Assembly: GCA_035517615.1 (NCBI GenBank)
Contig: DATIYM010000020.1
Coordinates: 62,001-126,000 of the forward strand
DNA length: 64,000 bases
Reading direction: 5' to 3'
DNA from: AG25 sp035517615
GTDB taxonomy: Bacteria; Gemmatimonadota; Gemmatimonadetes; Gemmatimonadales; GWC2-71-9
This document shows, piece by piece, positions 8,890-17,987 of the stretch. Position 1 is the stretch's first letter; every line of letters begins with the position of its first letter. The notes under the pieces are model-generated. The model searched no databases. It was given only the letters and a program-made list of their open reading frames with translations, and was not told the origin of the DNA. The translations under genes were made by a program, and so were the position numbers.

Positions 8890-10365
8890 ATGATGCGCCT
8901 GCTCCGCCGCAAGCCGATCTCGGAGCTGCTCGCCGAGACCGACACATCGCTCAAACGCTCGCTGGGCGCCGGCGACCTGATCATGCTCGCGATCGGGGCC
9001 GTGATCGGCGCGGGAATCTTCGGATCAGTCGGCACGGCCGCGGCCGGTCAGTACGACGCGGCGGGCAATCTGGTGCGGAGCGGGGCGGGCCCCGCACTGG
9101 TCCTGTCGTTTCTGCTGCTCGGCGTGTGCTGCGCGCTCGCCGGTCTGTGTTACGCCGAGTTGTCGGCGATGATACCGCAGGCCGGGAGCGCGTACGCGTA
9201 CACCTACGCGACGCTGGGCGAGATCGTCGCCTGGCTCATCGGCTGGGACCTGATTCTCGAGTACGCCGTTGGCAATGTCGCGGTCGCCATTTCCTGGGGC
9301 GACTACCTCGAGTCGCTGTTACGGTCGTTCCACATCGTCTTTCCCGCGTGGCTCACGACCGGCTACCGCACGGCATTGCTGTCACCCGATCCCGCGATCC
9401 ACGGGCTGCTGGACTCCGCGCCCCACGTGGCCGGGATTGCGTTACTGGTCAACGTACCGGCATTCACGATCGTGATGCTGATTACGTGGCTGCTCCTGCT
9501 CGGCGCGCGCGAGAGCGCCACCGCCAACAACATCATGGTGACGATCAAGCTCCTGGTGCTCGCGCTGTTTGTCGTGGCCGGCCTGCGACACCTGAAGCCG
9601 GCGTACTATCACCCGTTCGCTCCGAATGGATTTCGCGGCATCCATCAGGGTGCCGCGATCGTGTTCTTCGCCTATATCGGCTTCGATGCGATCTCGACGG
9701 CCGCGGAGGAAACCAGGAACCCGCAGCGCAACCTGCCGCTCGGCATCCTCGGCGGTCTCGCGATCTGTACCATCATCTACATGATCGTGGGGACCGTGCT
9801 CACGGGCCTGGTGCCGTACACGAAGCTGGGCGTGGCGGATCCGCTCGCCGCGGCGCTGCACGCCGCTAATCTGACCACCGTCGAGTGGATCGTGTCGCTC
9901 GGCGCGATCGTCTCCATGACCGCCGTGCTGCTCGTGTTTCAGTACGGCCAGCCGCGCATCTTCTTCGCGATGGCGCGCGACGGACTGCTGCCGGCCTGGG
10001 CCGCCAAGGTGCATCCGAAGCACCGGGTGCCGCACATCACGACGCTCGTGACCGGCATCTTTGTGGCCCTGTGGGCGTTGATCGGCGACGCGGGCGAAAC
10101 CTACGACCTGACCAACATCGGGACCCTGTTCGCGTTCGCGCTCGTCTCGATCGGCGTGCTCGTGCTGCGGTACACCGATCCGGATCGGCCGCGCCCGTTC
10201 CGTGTGCGCGCCGTCTGGTTCGTCTCCATCGCGTCCGCGTTACTGTGCGTTTTCGTGATGGGCGGGTTGCCGCACCAGGCGTGGGAGCGCTTCGGCATCT
10301 GGCTGGTGCTGGGAATGGCGTTGTACTTCGGGTGGGGATACCGGCACTCGGTGATCAATAATTAA
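8890..10365 (+). CDS. APC-superfamily amino-acid permease (cationic amino-acid transporter type)
   Basis: A 491-residue transporter with 12 or more predicted membrane helices. The first helix carries the APC substrate motif GDLIMLAIGAVIGAGIFG, and helix 6 the motif VFFAYIGFDAISTAAEETRNPQRNLP, both typical of the CAT/YhdG-like branch. It should import an amino acid by proton symport or exchange; the substrate cannot be read from the sequence. The start at ATG 8890 follows the inverted repeat without a clear ribosome-binding site. It is convergent with the sugar kinase on the other strand, and a palindrome separates them. Confidence 0.88.
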   Translation: MMRLLRRKPISELLAETDTSLKRSLGAGDLIMLAIGAVIGAGIFGSVGTAAAGQYDAAGNLVRSGAGPALVLSFLLLGVCCALAGLCYAELSAMIPQAGSAYAYTYATLGEIVAWLIGWDLILEYAVGNVAVAISWGDYLESLLRSFHIVFPAWLTTGYRTALLSPDPAIHGLLDSAPHVAGIALLVNVPAFTIVMLITWLLLLGARESATANNIMVTIKLLVLALFVVAGLRHLKPAYYHPFAPNGFRGIHQGAAIVFFAYIGFDAISTAAEETRNPQRNLPLGILGGLAICTIIYMIVGTVLTGLVPYTKLGVADPLAAALHAANLTTVEWIVSLGAIVSMTAVLLVFQYGQPRIFFAMARDGLLPAWAAKVHPKHRVPHITTLVTGIFVALWALIGDAGETYDLTNIGTLFAFALVSIGVLVLRYTDPDRPRPFRVRAVWFVSIASALLCVFVMGGLPHQAWERFGIWLVLGMALYFGWGYRHSVINN

Positions 10366-10396
10366 TAATCAATGGTCAATGAACATTGATTATTGA
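10362..10396. terminator. A/T-rich palindrome between convergent genes
   Basis: The arms 10364-10374 and 10384-10394 form a perfect 11-bp inverted repeat with a nine-base loop. It lies between the stop of the permease and the stop of the minus-strand kinase. Its A/T richness stands out against the GC-rich surroundings. The position suits a two-way transcription stop. Confidence 0.5.
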
Positions 10397-10403
10397 ATCT
10401 TGA

Positions 10404-11315
10404 TCATGCGTTATTGCGCAGCTCGACCGCCATTCGCAGCGCCGCCACCGCGGGATCCACCATCAGCAACACGGGCTGCGCACGTGCCGACAGGCTTCCC
10501 AGCGCCTCCCAGAATGCTGTAGCGAGGGGGGAGCGAGGGTTGAGCAGGCTGCCCGCGACCGCAACGGGAATCGGATCGGCTCCGGGGAAGTAGCGCTCGA
10601 GCGAGACGACAAGCGCGGCCAGCTCGCGCCCCGCGTCGTTCACGGCCCGGCGCGCGACCGCTTCGCCATCTTCCGCGGCGTTGAGCACGTGGGGAGCGAG
10701 CGCCGCGATCTGGGTTGGGGTCGCGGTCTGCGCCCAGCGCACCAGGGCGTCGAAGCGCTCGAGCCCGAGCGCGCTCAACAGGCGCGCGGAGAGCGTCGAG
10801 CCTTCGGCTAGCCCGTCGATGGTCCGCGCCGCCTCTGAGAGCGCGCGACGCCCCAGCCAGTAGCCGCCGCCTTCGTCGCCAATCTGCCACCCGTAGCCCC
10901 CCGCTCGGTACACACGACCCTCGGCATCGCGCGCGTACGCGATCGAGCCCGTGCCGGCGCTCACCACCACGCCCGGGCCCCGGCCGAACACGGCGATGAG
11001 CGCAACTTCCCCATCCGGTACGACTCGCACTGCTTGCGCCACGCCTGCGTCGACGAGCGCGCTCGCGAGCTCCGCCTGCTCCTGGACCCGGCCTGCTCCA
11101 GCGGCCCCGACCACCGCGGCGGCCCCGGGGAGTGCGCTGCCGGCTGCCGTCGCGGCTCGGCGCGCGGTATGAGCGATGATCGCCGCGGAAACGGCCGCGC
11201 CACTCGGGCGAACGGCCGCCGGCGGGCCTTCGGCGCGCGCGCGAATCACGAGGTCAGCTCCCGCGATGACGACCTCCGAGTGTGATGCGCCGGCGTCGAT
11301 GCCGAGGAAGATCAT
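10404..11315 (-). CDS. BadF/BadG/BcrA/BcrD-family amino-sugar kinase (GlcNAc/MurNAc kinase-like)
   Basis: A 303-residue ASKHA-fold kinase. The phosphate-1 motif is FLGIDAGASHSE at the N-terminus, the phosphate-2 region is VVVSAGTGSIAYA, and GWQIGDEGGGYWLGRRAL is typical of N-acetylglucosamine kinase and of MurK, which phosphorylates both MurNAc and GlcNAc. The frame stays open upstream, but that stretch is a shadow of the symporter. The start at ATG 11315 overlaps the symporter stop by four bases, so transport and phosphorylation are likely coupled. Together with the nearby NagZ and NamZ genes this suggests peptidoglycan amino-sugar recovery. Substrate specificity is inference. Confidence 0.8.
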   Translation of the reverse strand: MIFLGIDAGASHSEVVIAGADLVIRARAEGPPAAVRPSGAAVSAAIIAHTARRAATAAGSALPGAAAVVGAAGAGRVQEQAELASALVDAGVAQAVRVVPDGEVALIAVFGRGPGVVVSAGTGSIAYARDAEGRVYRAGGYGWQIGDEGGGYWLGRRALSEAARTIDGLAEGSTLSARLLSALGLERFDALVRWAQTATPTQIAALAPHVLNAAEDGEAVARRAVNDAGRELAALVVSLERYFPGADPIPVAVAGSLLNPRSPLATAFWEALGSLSARAQPVLLMVDPAVAALRMAVELRNNA

Positions 11316-12703
11316 GCGCGGACCGTAGAGGCGAGTAGACCAGTCGCGAGCGTGATCGCGGTGCCAAGCGGCACGTACCATGGCCAGGCGAGCGATGGCA
11401 GCCAGCGGATCGGAAATCCCGGGATCACGGCGCCAAGGACGATGGGAGTCATGAGCAAGACACTCACCCCGATTGCCATGATCGCGTCGCGCTGCCGCGC
11501 GCGTGACGAGATCCCACCGAGGATATACGTCCCGAGCAATGCGCCATACGTGATTGAGGCAATGCTGAGCGCGAGTTGAACCACGGGCGTGTTCTGCTGC
11601 CGCAGCGCGAGCGCGCCCGAGACCAGCACGGCAGTCCAGAGGACCGTCAGCCAACGCCCGACGCCGAGCAGGTGCGCGGGATCGGTCCGGCCGGTGAGTG
11701 GCGCGTAAAAATCGTGAGTCGAGGCCGAAGCGAGCGAGTTCACCGCCGAAGCGTGGCTGCTCATCGCGGCGGCGAGAATTCCGGCGATCACGAGGCCGGC
11801 AAGACCGGCGGGAAGCTGGGTGATCACGAAGCTCGGATAAATGGCATCGCTCCGCATGTCCGGGTGGTCGGCGCCCGCGAGCCACAGGCTCGTGCCTACG
11901 AGAAGAAACAGGGCAAACTGCAGAATGATGAACACCCCGGAGCCGATCAATGCCCGCTGCGCATCGCCCAGCCGTCGCGCCGCGAGCAGCCGCTGCACGA
12001 TCAGATGGTCGGTGCCATGCGACGCCGCCGAGAGTAACGCGCCGCCGATCATGCCACCCCAGATCGTGTACACGGCCGTGAACGAAACGCGCGGATCGAT
12101 GGCAACCAGCTTACCGGCGTTCCACGCGCGGCTGAATGCCCCGATGCCTCCCGCGAGGTGCGTCGCCACGATCACCGTGGCGATCCCTCCCAGCACATAC
12201 ACGCACAGCTGAATCACATCGACCCAGACGACTGCCCGCAGGCCTCCCGACCAGGTGTAGATCAACGTCACGAGACCTATGGCGAGAATTCCCAACGAAA
12301 AGTTCCAGCGCGTCACGAGCGCGAGCGGGATCGCGGTGGCGAACACCCGCACACAATCTGCCAGGGCGCGCGTCACGAGAAATACTCCCGACGCCACGCG
12401 CCGGGCGTGCGGGCCGAAGCGCCGCTCGAGCCGCTGGTACGCCGTGTCCTGCGTGCCCTCGAAGTATCCGGGGAGCAAGAGGGCGGCGACCCCGATTCGG
12501 CCCACCAGGTACCCGAAGCCGATCTGGAGAAACGTGAGATTGCCGCGCGCGCCAATCCCCGGAATCGAAATCACCGTGACTGCGGACGTTTCCGTCGCGA
12601 CCACCGAGAGCATCAACGCCCACCACGGCAGCCCCCGGTGGCCGAGGAAGTAGTCGGTCGCGTCGCGCTGCTTCCCGGCAAAGAACAGCCCCGCCACGAG
12701 CAC
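11312..12703 (-). CDS. Sodium/solute symporter (SSS family)
   Basis: The protein has the 12-13-helix SSS pattern: FFAGKQRDATDYFLGHRGLPWWALMLSVVA early on, TWSGGLRAVVWVDVIQ in the middle and GILAAAMSSHASAVNSLAS in the sodium-site region. GTG 12703 is the first ordinary start, but it falls inside the first membrane helix. The frame continues upstream (LRPLDIAVIVAYCLAVLVAG) to a stop near 12775 with no ATG, GTG or TTG. A CTG at 12748 preceded by a purine-rich AGGAGG stretch may be the true start. It overlaps the kinase gene downstream and probably supplies its sugar. Confidence 0.85.
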   Translation of the reverse strand: MLVAGLFFAGKQRDATDYFLGHRGLPWWALMLSVVATETSAVTVISIPGIGARGNLTFLQIGFGYLVGRIGVAALLLPGYFEGTQDTAYQRLERRFGPHARRVASGVFLVTRALADCVRVFATAIPLALVTRWNFSLGILAIGLVTLIYTWSGGLRAVVWVDVIQLCVYVLGGIATVIVATHLAGGIGAFSRAWNAGKLVAIDPRVSFTAVYTIWGGMIGGALLSAASHGTDHLIVQRLLAARRLGDAQRALIGSGVFIILQFALFLLVGTSLWLAGADHPDMRSDAIYPSFVITQLPAGLAGLVIAGILAAAMSSHASAVNSLASASTHDFYAPLTGRTDPAHLLGVGRWLTVLWTAVLVSGALALRQQNTPVVQLALSIASITYGALLGTYILGGISSRARQRDAIMAIGVSVLLMTPIVLGAVIPGFPIRWLPSLAWPWYVPLGTAITLATGLLASTVRA

Positions 12704-12779
12704 GGCGAGGCAGTACGCGACGATGACCGCGATGTCGAGTGGGCGCAGCGGCGGTTCCCCCCCCTCCTCCTAAAGCAAA

Positions 12780-12802
12780 GGGCCCGCGCCGTACGCGGGC
12801 CC
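12780..12802 (-). terminator. Rho-independent terminator after the A-type Fe-S gene
   Basis: A perfect 9-bp GC-rich stem (12780-12788 with 12794-12802) has a five-base loop. On the minus strand the stem is followed by TTTGCTTTA, a T-rich tract. It ends the minus-strand Fe-S protein gene 30 bases earlier and lies only about 30-75 bases before the symporter start, so any expression of the symporter from the same promoter needs read-through. Confidence 0.85.
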
Positions 12803-12831
12803 CGCAAGCCAACCGTTACCAGGAGGAACGA

Positions 12832-13191
12832 TCAAACCGTAAACGAGGATCCGCAGCCACAGCCCCCCGTCGCATTCGGATTCTCGAACGCGAACCCGGA
12901 CTCCTGGAAGTCGCTCTTGTAGTCGATCGTGACGCCGTTCAGGTATTGCGCGCTGAAGCTGTCCACGAAGCAGCGCACCCCGCCCGTCTCGATCACGAGA
13001 TCGTCTTCCATGGGCTTGTCTTCGATGTTGAGGCTGTACTTGAAGCCGGAACAGCCCCCCGGCATGACGCCGACGCGCAGCCCCGCCTGCTCGGGGGCCA
13101 CGTTCTCGTCCTTCATGAACTTGAGCACTTCGGCCCCGGCCCGGTCGGTCAGGGTAAGCGTAATTGGGGTGGTCCCCTGCGTAGTCGCCAT
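12832..13191 (-). CDS. A-type iron-sulfur cluster carrier (IscA/ErpA/SufA family)
   Basis: This 119-residue protein has the three ligand cysteines of the family: Cys47 in MPGGCSGFKY, and Cys111 and Cys113 in GGCGCGSSF at the C-terminus. It delivers or stores Fe-S clusters for target apoproteins. The start at ATG 13191 is chosen because AGGAGG lies six bases upstream; an in-frame ATG at 13242 would fall on the promoter. It stands alone between its own promoter and terminator. The subtype (IscA, ErpA or SufA) is not settled. Confidence 0.93.
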   Translation of the reverse strand: MATTQGTTPITLTLTDRAGAEVLKFMKDENVAPEQAGLRVGVMPGGCSGFKYSLNIEDKPMEDDLVIETGGVRCFVDSFSAQYLNGVTIDYKSDFQESGFAFENPNATGGCGCGSSFTV

Positions 13192-13213
13192 TGCGATCCT
13201 CCTGTCTGACAGC

Positions 13214-13242
13214 AACTTAGACGCCTCGAATCGGCGTGTCAA
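13214..13242 (-). promoter_or_regulatory. Sigma70-type promoter of the A-type Fe-S gene
   Basis: On the minus strand a perfect -35 TTGACA (13242-13237) is followed after 17 bases by TAAGTT (13219-13214). A start about seven bases further gives a short leader carrying the AGGAGG site before ATG 13191. Confidence 0.75.
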
Positions 13243-13263
13243 CTCTCGCCCTCGGAGTGCTTC

Positions 13264-15024
13264 ATGCGGCTCAGTTTAGCCGATTGGTGCGTGGTGATCC
13301 TGTATTTCCTTTTCAACGTCGCCATCGGCCTCTACTACAAGAGCCGGGCGGGACGCGATACGGGGGAATTCTTCCTCTCGGGTCGCAATGTGCCCTGGTG
13401 GCTCGCGGGCACTTCGATGGTGGCGACCACGTTCGCCGCGGACACACCGCTCGCGGTCACGGGCATGGTGGCGAGGAACGGCATCGCCGGAAACTGGCTG
13501 TGGTGGACGTTCGTGGCGAGCGGCATGCTCACCGTGTTCTTCTATGCGCGGCTGTGGCGGCGCTGCGGCGTGATGACCGACGTGGAGTTCTCGGAAATTC
13601 GCTATGCCGGTCCACCGGCCGCGTTCCTCCGCGCCTTTCGCGCCCTGTACCTCGGCATACCGATCAACTGCATCATCCTCGGCTGGGTGAATCTCGCCAT
13701 GGTGAAGATCGTCTCGCTCGTGTTCGGGATCGGCAAGACCGAGGCGCTGCTCGTCGTTCTCGGACTGATCGTGCTCACCTCGACGATCTCCACGCTCTCG
13801 GGGTTGTGGGGGGTGCTGGTCACCGACCTGTTCCAGTTCGTGATCAAAATGGGAATGGTGATCGTGCTCGCCGTCGTTGCGGTCGCGGCCGTGGGTGGCA
13901 TCGACGCCATGAAGGCGAAGCTCACGACTCTTTCGGGCGCGCACGGCTCGGTACTGAGCTTTGTCCCGGACGTGGGTTCGGCCTGGATGCCGATGATCAC
14001 GTTCCTGGTCTACATCTCGCTCAACTGGTGGGCCACGTGGTACCCGGGAGCGGAGCCTGGCGGCGGCGGGTACGTCGCACAGCGGATGTTCAGCGCGAAA
14101 GACGAAAAGAACTCGCTGCTCGCGACGCTGTGGTTCAACATCGCGCACTATGCCGTCCGGCCCTGGCCCTGGATTCTCGTGGCGCTCGCGTCGCTGATTC
14201 TGTTCCCGAACCTCGCGGACCCGGAGACCGGGTACGTGCGCGTCATGATCGACTATCTGCCTTCATCGCTCCGTGGTCTGATGGTCGCGGCCTTCGCCGC
14301 GGCGTACATGTCCACCATCGCGACCCAGCTCAACTGGGGCGCGAGCTATCTGGTGAACGATTTCTACCGGCGCTTCGTGCGCCGCGACGCCGCCGAGCGG
14401 CACTACGTGCGCGCCTCCCAGGCCGCCACTGTGTTGCTCACCGTCATTTCGGCCGTTGTCACGCTCTACATGGGGTCGATCGCCGCCGCCTGGAAGCTGC
14501 TCATCGTCACGGGAGCGGGAACGGGTGCGGTACTGCTGTTGCGCTGGTACTGGTGGCGGATCAACGCCTGGAGCGAAGTCGCCGCCATGATCTCGGCGTT
14601 TGTCGTTTCGGTGCTGCTCCAGACCGTGGGCCATCTCGATTCCGACAACCCGGTCGATTTCGCCTGGATGATGATCATCACGGTCGCGATCACGACCGTG
14701 GTGTGGCTCGCCGTCACATTCCTCACGCCTCCCGAGCGGGACGAAACGCTGGTGGCGTTCTACCGGCGCACCCGTCCGTCGCGCGCGGGATGGGGGCCGA
14801 TCGCGGCCAAGGCGCCGGATGTCATCGCCTCGGCGGACGGGATCGCCAACCTGATCGATTGGATCGCGGGCTGCGTGCTGATCTACGGCGTGCTCTTCGG
14901 TGTGGGAAAGCTGCTGCTGCACGAATTCGGCGCGGGCGTCGCACTGCTCGCGCTCGGAGTCCTCGCGGGCGGCTACATCTATCGTGATTTGTCCCGACGC
15001 GGATGGCAAACGGTCGTGGAGTAG
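13264..15024 (+). CDS. Sodium/solute symporter (SSS family), long form
   Basis: A 586-residue symporter with about 14 helices. It opens with LSLADWCVVILYFLFNVAIGLYY, then GEFFLSGRNVPWWLAGTSMVATTFAADTPLAV, and has AAFAAAYMSTIATQLNWGASYLVND in the sodium-site region. It belongs to the SGLT-like branch and is unrelated in detail to the other SSS gene at 11312. The start at ATG 13264 has GGAG upstream. Its stop codon abuts the stop of the minus-strand AmiE-like gene with no gap and no terminator. Proximity to cell-wall recycling hydrolases suggests a role in taking up amino sugars or peptides, but this is inference. Confidence 0.88.
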   Translation: MRLSLADWCVVILYFLFNVAIGLYYKSRAGRDTGEFFLSGRNVPWWLAGTSMVATTFAADTPLAVTGMVARNGIAGNWLWWTFVASGMLTVFFYARLWRRCGVMTDVEFSEIRYAGPPAAFLRAFRALYLGIPINCIILGWVNLAMVKIVSLVFGIGKTEALLVVLGLIVLTSTISTLSGLWGVLVTDLFQFVIKMGMVIVLAVVAVAAVGGIDAMKAKLTTLSGAHGSVLSFVPDVGSAWMPMITFLVYISLNWWATWYPGAEPGGGGYVAQRMFSAKDEKNSLLATLWFNIAHYAVRPWPWILVALASLILFPNLADPETGYVRVMIDYLPSSLRGLMVAAFAAAYMSTIATQLNWGASYLVNDFYRRFVRRDAAERHYVRASQAATVLLTVISAVVTLYMGSIAAAWKLLIVTGAGTGAVLLLRWYWWRINAWSEVAAMISAFVVSVLLQTVGHLDSDNPVDFAWMMIITVAITTVVWLAVTFLTPPERDETLVAFYRRTRPSRAGWGPIAAKAPDVIASADGIANLIDWIAGCVLIYGVLFGVGKLLLHEFGAGVALLALGVLAGGYIYRDLSRRGWQTVVE

Positions 15025-16227
15025 CTACAGCTCCGGGTGCGTGAGCGCGTCCACGACCAGATCGGCCACGTGCGGGCGGACACGACGGATGGTGTTGTTG
15101 GTGCGCGTCGGGTTGACGCGATTGGTCAGCAGGATGATGAACAAGTCGCGATCGGGGTCGATCCACAGTGACGTGCCCGTGAATCCGGTGTGGCCGAACG
15201 ACCGGGGCGAGAGGCGCATCCCGGCTGACGACGCCGAATCGCGCGGCTCGTCGGGCGTGTCCCACCCGAGGGCGCGCGAGGAGCCTGGCGGGAGATTCTG
15301 GCGCCGCGTGAATTCCGCGATCGTTTCGGCGTGAATGAGCTGGAGCGTGTCCCATGAGCCGCCGCCGAGCATCAGCTCGGCGAACCGCGCGAGGTCGGGA
15401 GCATTCGAGAACAGGCCCGCGTGGCCGGACACGCCGCCCAGCCGGCCCGCGTTTTCGTCGTGCACTTCACCGCGCAGCATCCGATGACGAAATACCGTGT
15501 CGGCTTCCGTCGGTGCAATGTGGGATCGCCAGGATGCAGGCGGCAGAAAGCGGGTGGACCCCATGCCGAGCGGCCGGAACACCCGCTGCGTGACGAACGA
15601 ATCGAGCGGCTCTCCCGAGAGCCGTTCGACGATCTGCATCAGCAGGATGGCGCTCAGATCCGAGTACACGTATTGCTCGCCCGGCGGCGTCACGAGTGGC
15701 GTCGTATCCACGAGCGCCAGCGCCGTCTCACGCGAGCCCGCTTCGCTGTAGAGCGGCCGCCACGCGGGAAGTCCCGCCGAGTGCGTGAGCAGGTGACGCA
15801 CGGTCACGCGATCCTTGCCGGCCCCCCGGAACTCGGGGAGATACTGCTGCACCGGCGCGTCGAGCTCGAGCTTTCCCTGATCGACGAGCAGCATGCACGC
15901 CGTCGTGGTCGCGATGACCTTCGTGAGCGACGCGAGATCGTAGATCGTCGTGACCTCAACGGGCCGGGGATCGTCCACGCTGTACTGGCCCACCGCCGCG
16001 AGCAGCGCGATCCGTCCGTGCCGTCCCACGGCGACCACGGCCCCCGGAAACGCGCCGCTCTCCGCTTCCACCCGCAGGTACCACACGACGAGGCCAAGCC
16101 GCGTGCTGTCGAACCCGACCGCTGTGGCCGGCGCGGCGGGCACGCCTTCGCCGCGCGGCGGCGAGGACCGGTGCAGGCAGCCGGACACGCAAACGGCCAG
16201 GAGGACAGCGGTCACGCCTGACTTCAC
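15025..16227 (-). CDS. Serine beta-lactamase-fold hydrolase lipoprotein, AmiE-like
   Basis: The 400-residue protein has a lipoprotein signal (AVLLAVCVSGC). Beta-lactamase/penicillin-binding motifs follow: SxxK as ASLTK, YxN-like as YVYSD, and HTG as GHTGFTG. The GTG start overlaps the stop of the upstream GH3 gene (GTGA), which excludes longer in-frame extensions. In Bacillus subtilis the same fold next to nagZ and namZ is AmiE (YbbE), an N-acetylmuramyl-L-alanine amidase that strips peptides from MurNAc. The order here, hydrolase after NagZ with NamZ adjacent, matches that locus. An esterase or plain serine hydrolase cannot be excluded. Confidence 0.8.
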   Translation of the reverse strand: MKSGVTAVLLAVCVSGCLHRSSPPRGEGVPAAPATAVGFDSTRLGLVVWYLRVEAESGAFPGAVVAVGRHGRIALLAAVGQYSVDDPRPVEVTTIYDLASLTKVIATTTACMLLVDQGKLELDAPVQQYLPEFRGAGKDRVTVRHLLTHSAGLPAWRPLYSEAGSRETALALVDTTPLVTPPGEQYVYSDLSAILLMQIVERLSGEPLDSFVTQRVFRPLGMGSTRFLPPASWRSHIAPTEADTVFRHRMLRGEVHDENAGRLGGVSGHAGLFSNAPDLARFAELMLGGGSWDTLQLIHAETIAEFTRRQNLPPGSSRALGWDTPDEPRDSASSAGMRLSPRSFGHTGFTGTSLWIDPDRDLFIILLTNRVNPTRTNNTIRRVRPHVADLVVDALTHPEL

Positions 16228-17987
16228 GGGCTCGAATCCGGCACGACGACGCCGTGCCCCACGGGGTAGTCGGGCGGAATTCGAATCGGCAGGTGGCCGG
16301 CGATCGGGACTCGGCCCAGCAACGCGAGACCGACTGCGCGCTCCGACACCCGCACACCGCTCCAGGCGATCAGGTACGACTTGACCGATGGCGTCTGATC
16401 GAGCAGGTACGGACTGCCGAGCGAGACGAGCACGGTGGCGCGCGTCGAATCGGTAGCCATGATGAGGTGCGCCAGCGAATCGGGGAGCGCGATCGTGCCT
16501 TTCCACGAGAGTGGGCGGACGTTGGCGACGAACACCGTGCGGGCGCTCCGGGCGATCACCGCGCGCGCCGAGTCATACGAAGCGGTCCCGGACATGGGCC
16601 AGAGGCGGAAATATTCGACGGTGTCGCCGCCGCGGCGCAGCTCGTCGACAATGCGCTGGCCAACATTACCGTTCAACTCGTCCGCATAGGCCACGAGCGA
16701 TAGCCGGCTGCGTCTCGAGCGCAGCGCGTGCAGTGGGCCGCCGATGTCCCGGACCAGGGTGAGCGCGCGTACGGCAAGGTCTTTCGCCTCATCCTGATAC
16801 TGGCGGCTGCCCACGATCGCCATGAGCGAGTCGAAGGGGGCGTAGCGCTGTCTGAACAATCCCAGGCGCCGCTTGACGAGCAGCACGCGGCGCACCGACG
16901 CATCGAGCCGCTGGGCGGGAATCCGTGCGGACAGGACCGCGTCGGTAACCGCCGCAACCGCCGAGTCGGGATCGGATGGCATGAGCAGCAGATCCGATCC
17001 CGCGAGCAGCGCGCGGATCGCGGCCTCGCCGGCGCCATAGCGCGAGGAGATCGAGCCCATCATCAGCGCGTCCGTGACCACGAGCCCCTGGAAATGCAGT
17101 GAGTCGCGCAGCAGTCCGGTCAGGACGGCGGGCGAGAGGGTCGCGGGTTCGTTCGAGCCGGTGAGCGCGGGAAACGCGATATGCGCGCTCATGACGACGC
17201 CCGCGCCCGCGCTGATTCCCGCCCGGAACGGGACCAGCTCGAGCGAATCGAGCCGCCGGAAGTCGGCGGTGATCACGGGCAGTCCAATGTGCGAATCCTG
17301 CCGCGTATCGCCATGTCCCGGAAAGTGCTTGAGCGTGGCCAGCATGCCGTGCTCCTGGAGGCCGCGCACGTACTCCTGCACCAGCACGCCGACGCGCGCC
17401 GGGTTCTCGCCGAACGAACGGACGTTGATGATCGGGTTCAGCGGATTGTTGTTGATGTCGGCGTCGGGTGCGAAGTTCACGTGAATGCCTACCGCACGCC
17501 CCTCGACGGCCGCGGCCTCGCCGATCTCGTATGCATCATGCGGGTTGCCGGTGGCGCCGACCGCCATGATCATCGGGAACGATGTGCCGCCCGAGAGCCG
17601 CATCCCCGCGCCCCACTCGAGATCCGCGGAAACGAGCAGCGGCAGGGGCGAGCGCCGCTGCAGCGCGTTCAGCTTGGCCGCGATATCGAAGGGTGATCCT
17701 GACGAGACGATCAGCCCGCCCACTTCGAGCGAATCCACCCAGCGCACCGCGACCTGGAACTCCGAATCGTCGAACGCCGTGTATGCTCCCGACAGCCACG
17801 GCATCACGAGCTGCGCTACCTTCTGGCGCGTACTGAGGCGCGACAGCATCGCTTCGACGTCGGGCGACGAGTCTGTTCCCCCCGCACTCAGAGCCGGAGT
17901 GACGACCTCGCTCGGCTGCGCCGCGGGCTTGGCCCGCGCGCTGCAGGCCGCGATGGCGATGAGGAGGAGGATATAGTGCGTTCGCAT
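16224..17987 (-). CDS. nagZ: Glycoside hydrolase family 3 lipoprotein, NagZ-like beta-N-acetylglucosaminidase
   Basis: A 587-residue secreted lipoprotein (MRTHYILLLIAIAACS, lipobox IAAC). The GH3 catalytic domain shows the NagZ signature KHFPGHGDTRQDSH, including the Asp-His loop used as acid/base in bacterial NagZ, and the nucleophile Asp in VVTDALMMGS. A C-terminal GH3-C-like domain of about 200 residues follows, as in Gram-positive and Bacteroidota NagZ. It should remove GlcNAc from cell-wall fragments outside the inner membrane. It is translationally coupled to the AmiE-like gene. Its first 12 bases overlap the first bases of the divergent NamZ gene. Confidence 0.9.
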   Translation of the reverse strand: MRTHYILLLIAIAACSARAKPAAQPSEVVTPALSAGGTDSSPDVEAMLSRLSTRQKVAQLVMPWLSGAYTAFDDSEFQVAVRWVDSLEVGGLIVSSGSPFDIAAKLNALQRRSPLPLLVSADLEWGAGMRLSGGTSFPMIMAVGATGNPHDAYEIGEAAAVEGRAVGIHVNFAPDADINNNPLNPIINVRSFGENPARVGVLVQEYVRGLQEHGMLATLKHFPGHGDTRQDSHIGLPVITADFRRLDSLELVPFRAGISAGAGVVMSAHIAFPALTGSNEPATLSPAVLTGLLRDSLHFQGLVVTDALMMGSISSRYGAGEAAIRALLAGSDLLLMPSDPDSAVAAVTDAVLSARIPAQRLDASVRRVLLVKRRLGLFRQRYAPFDSLMAIVGSRQYQDEAKDLAVRALTLVRDIGGPLHALRSRRSRLSLVAYADELNGNVGQRIVDELRRGGDTVEYFRLWPMSGTASYDSARAVIARSARTVFVANVRPLSWKGTIALPDSLAHLIMATDSTRATVLVSLGSPYLLDQTPSVKSYLIAWSGVRVSERAVGLALLGRVPIAGHLPIRIPPDYPVGHGVVVPDSSP

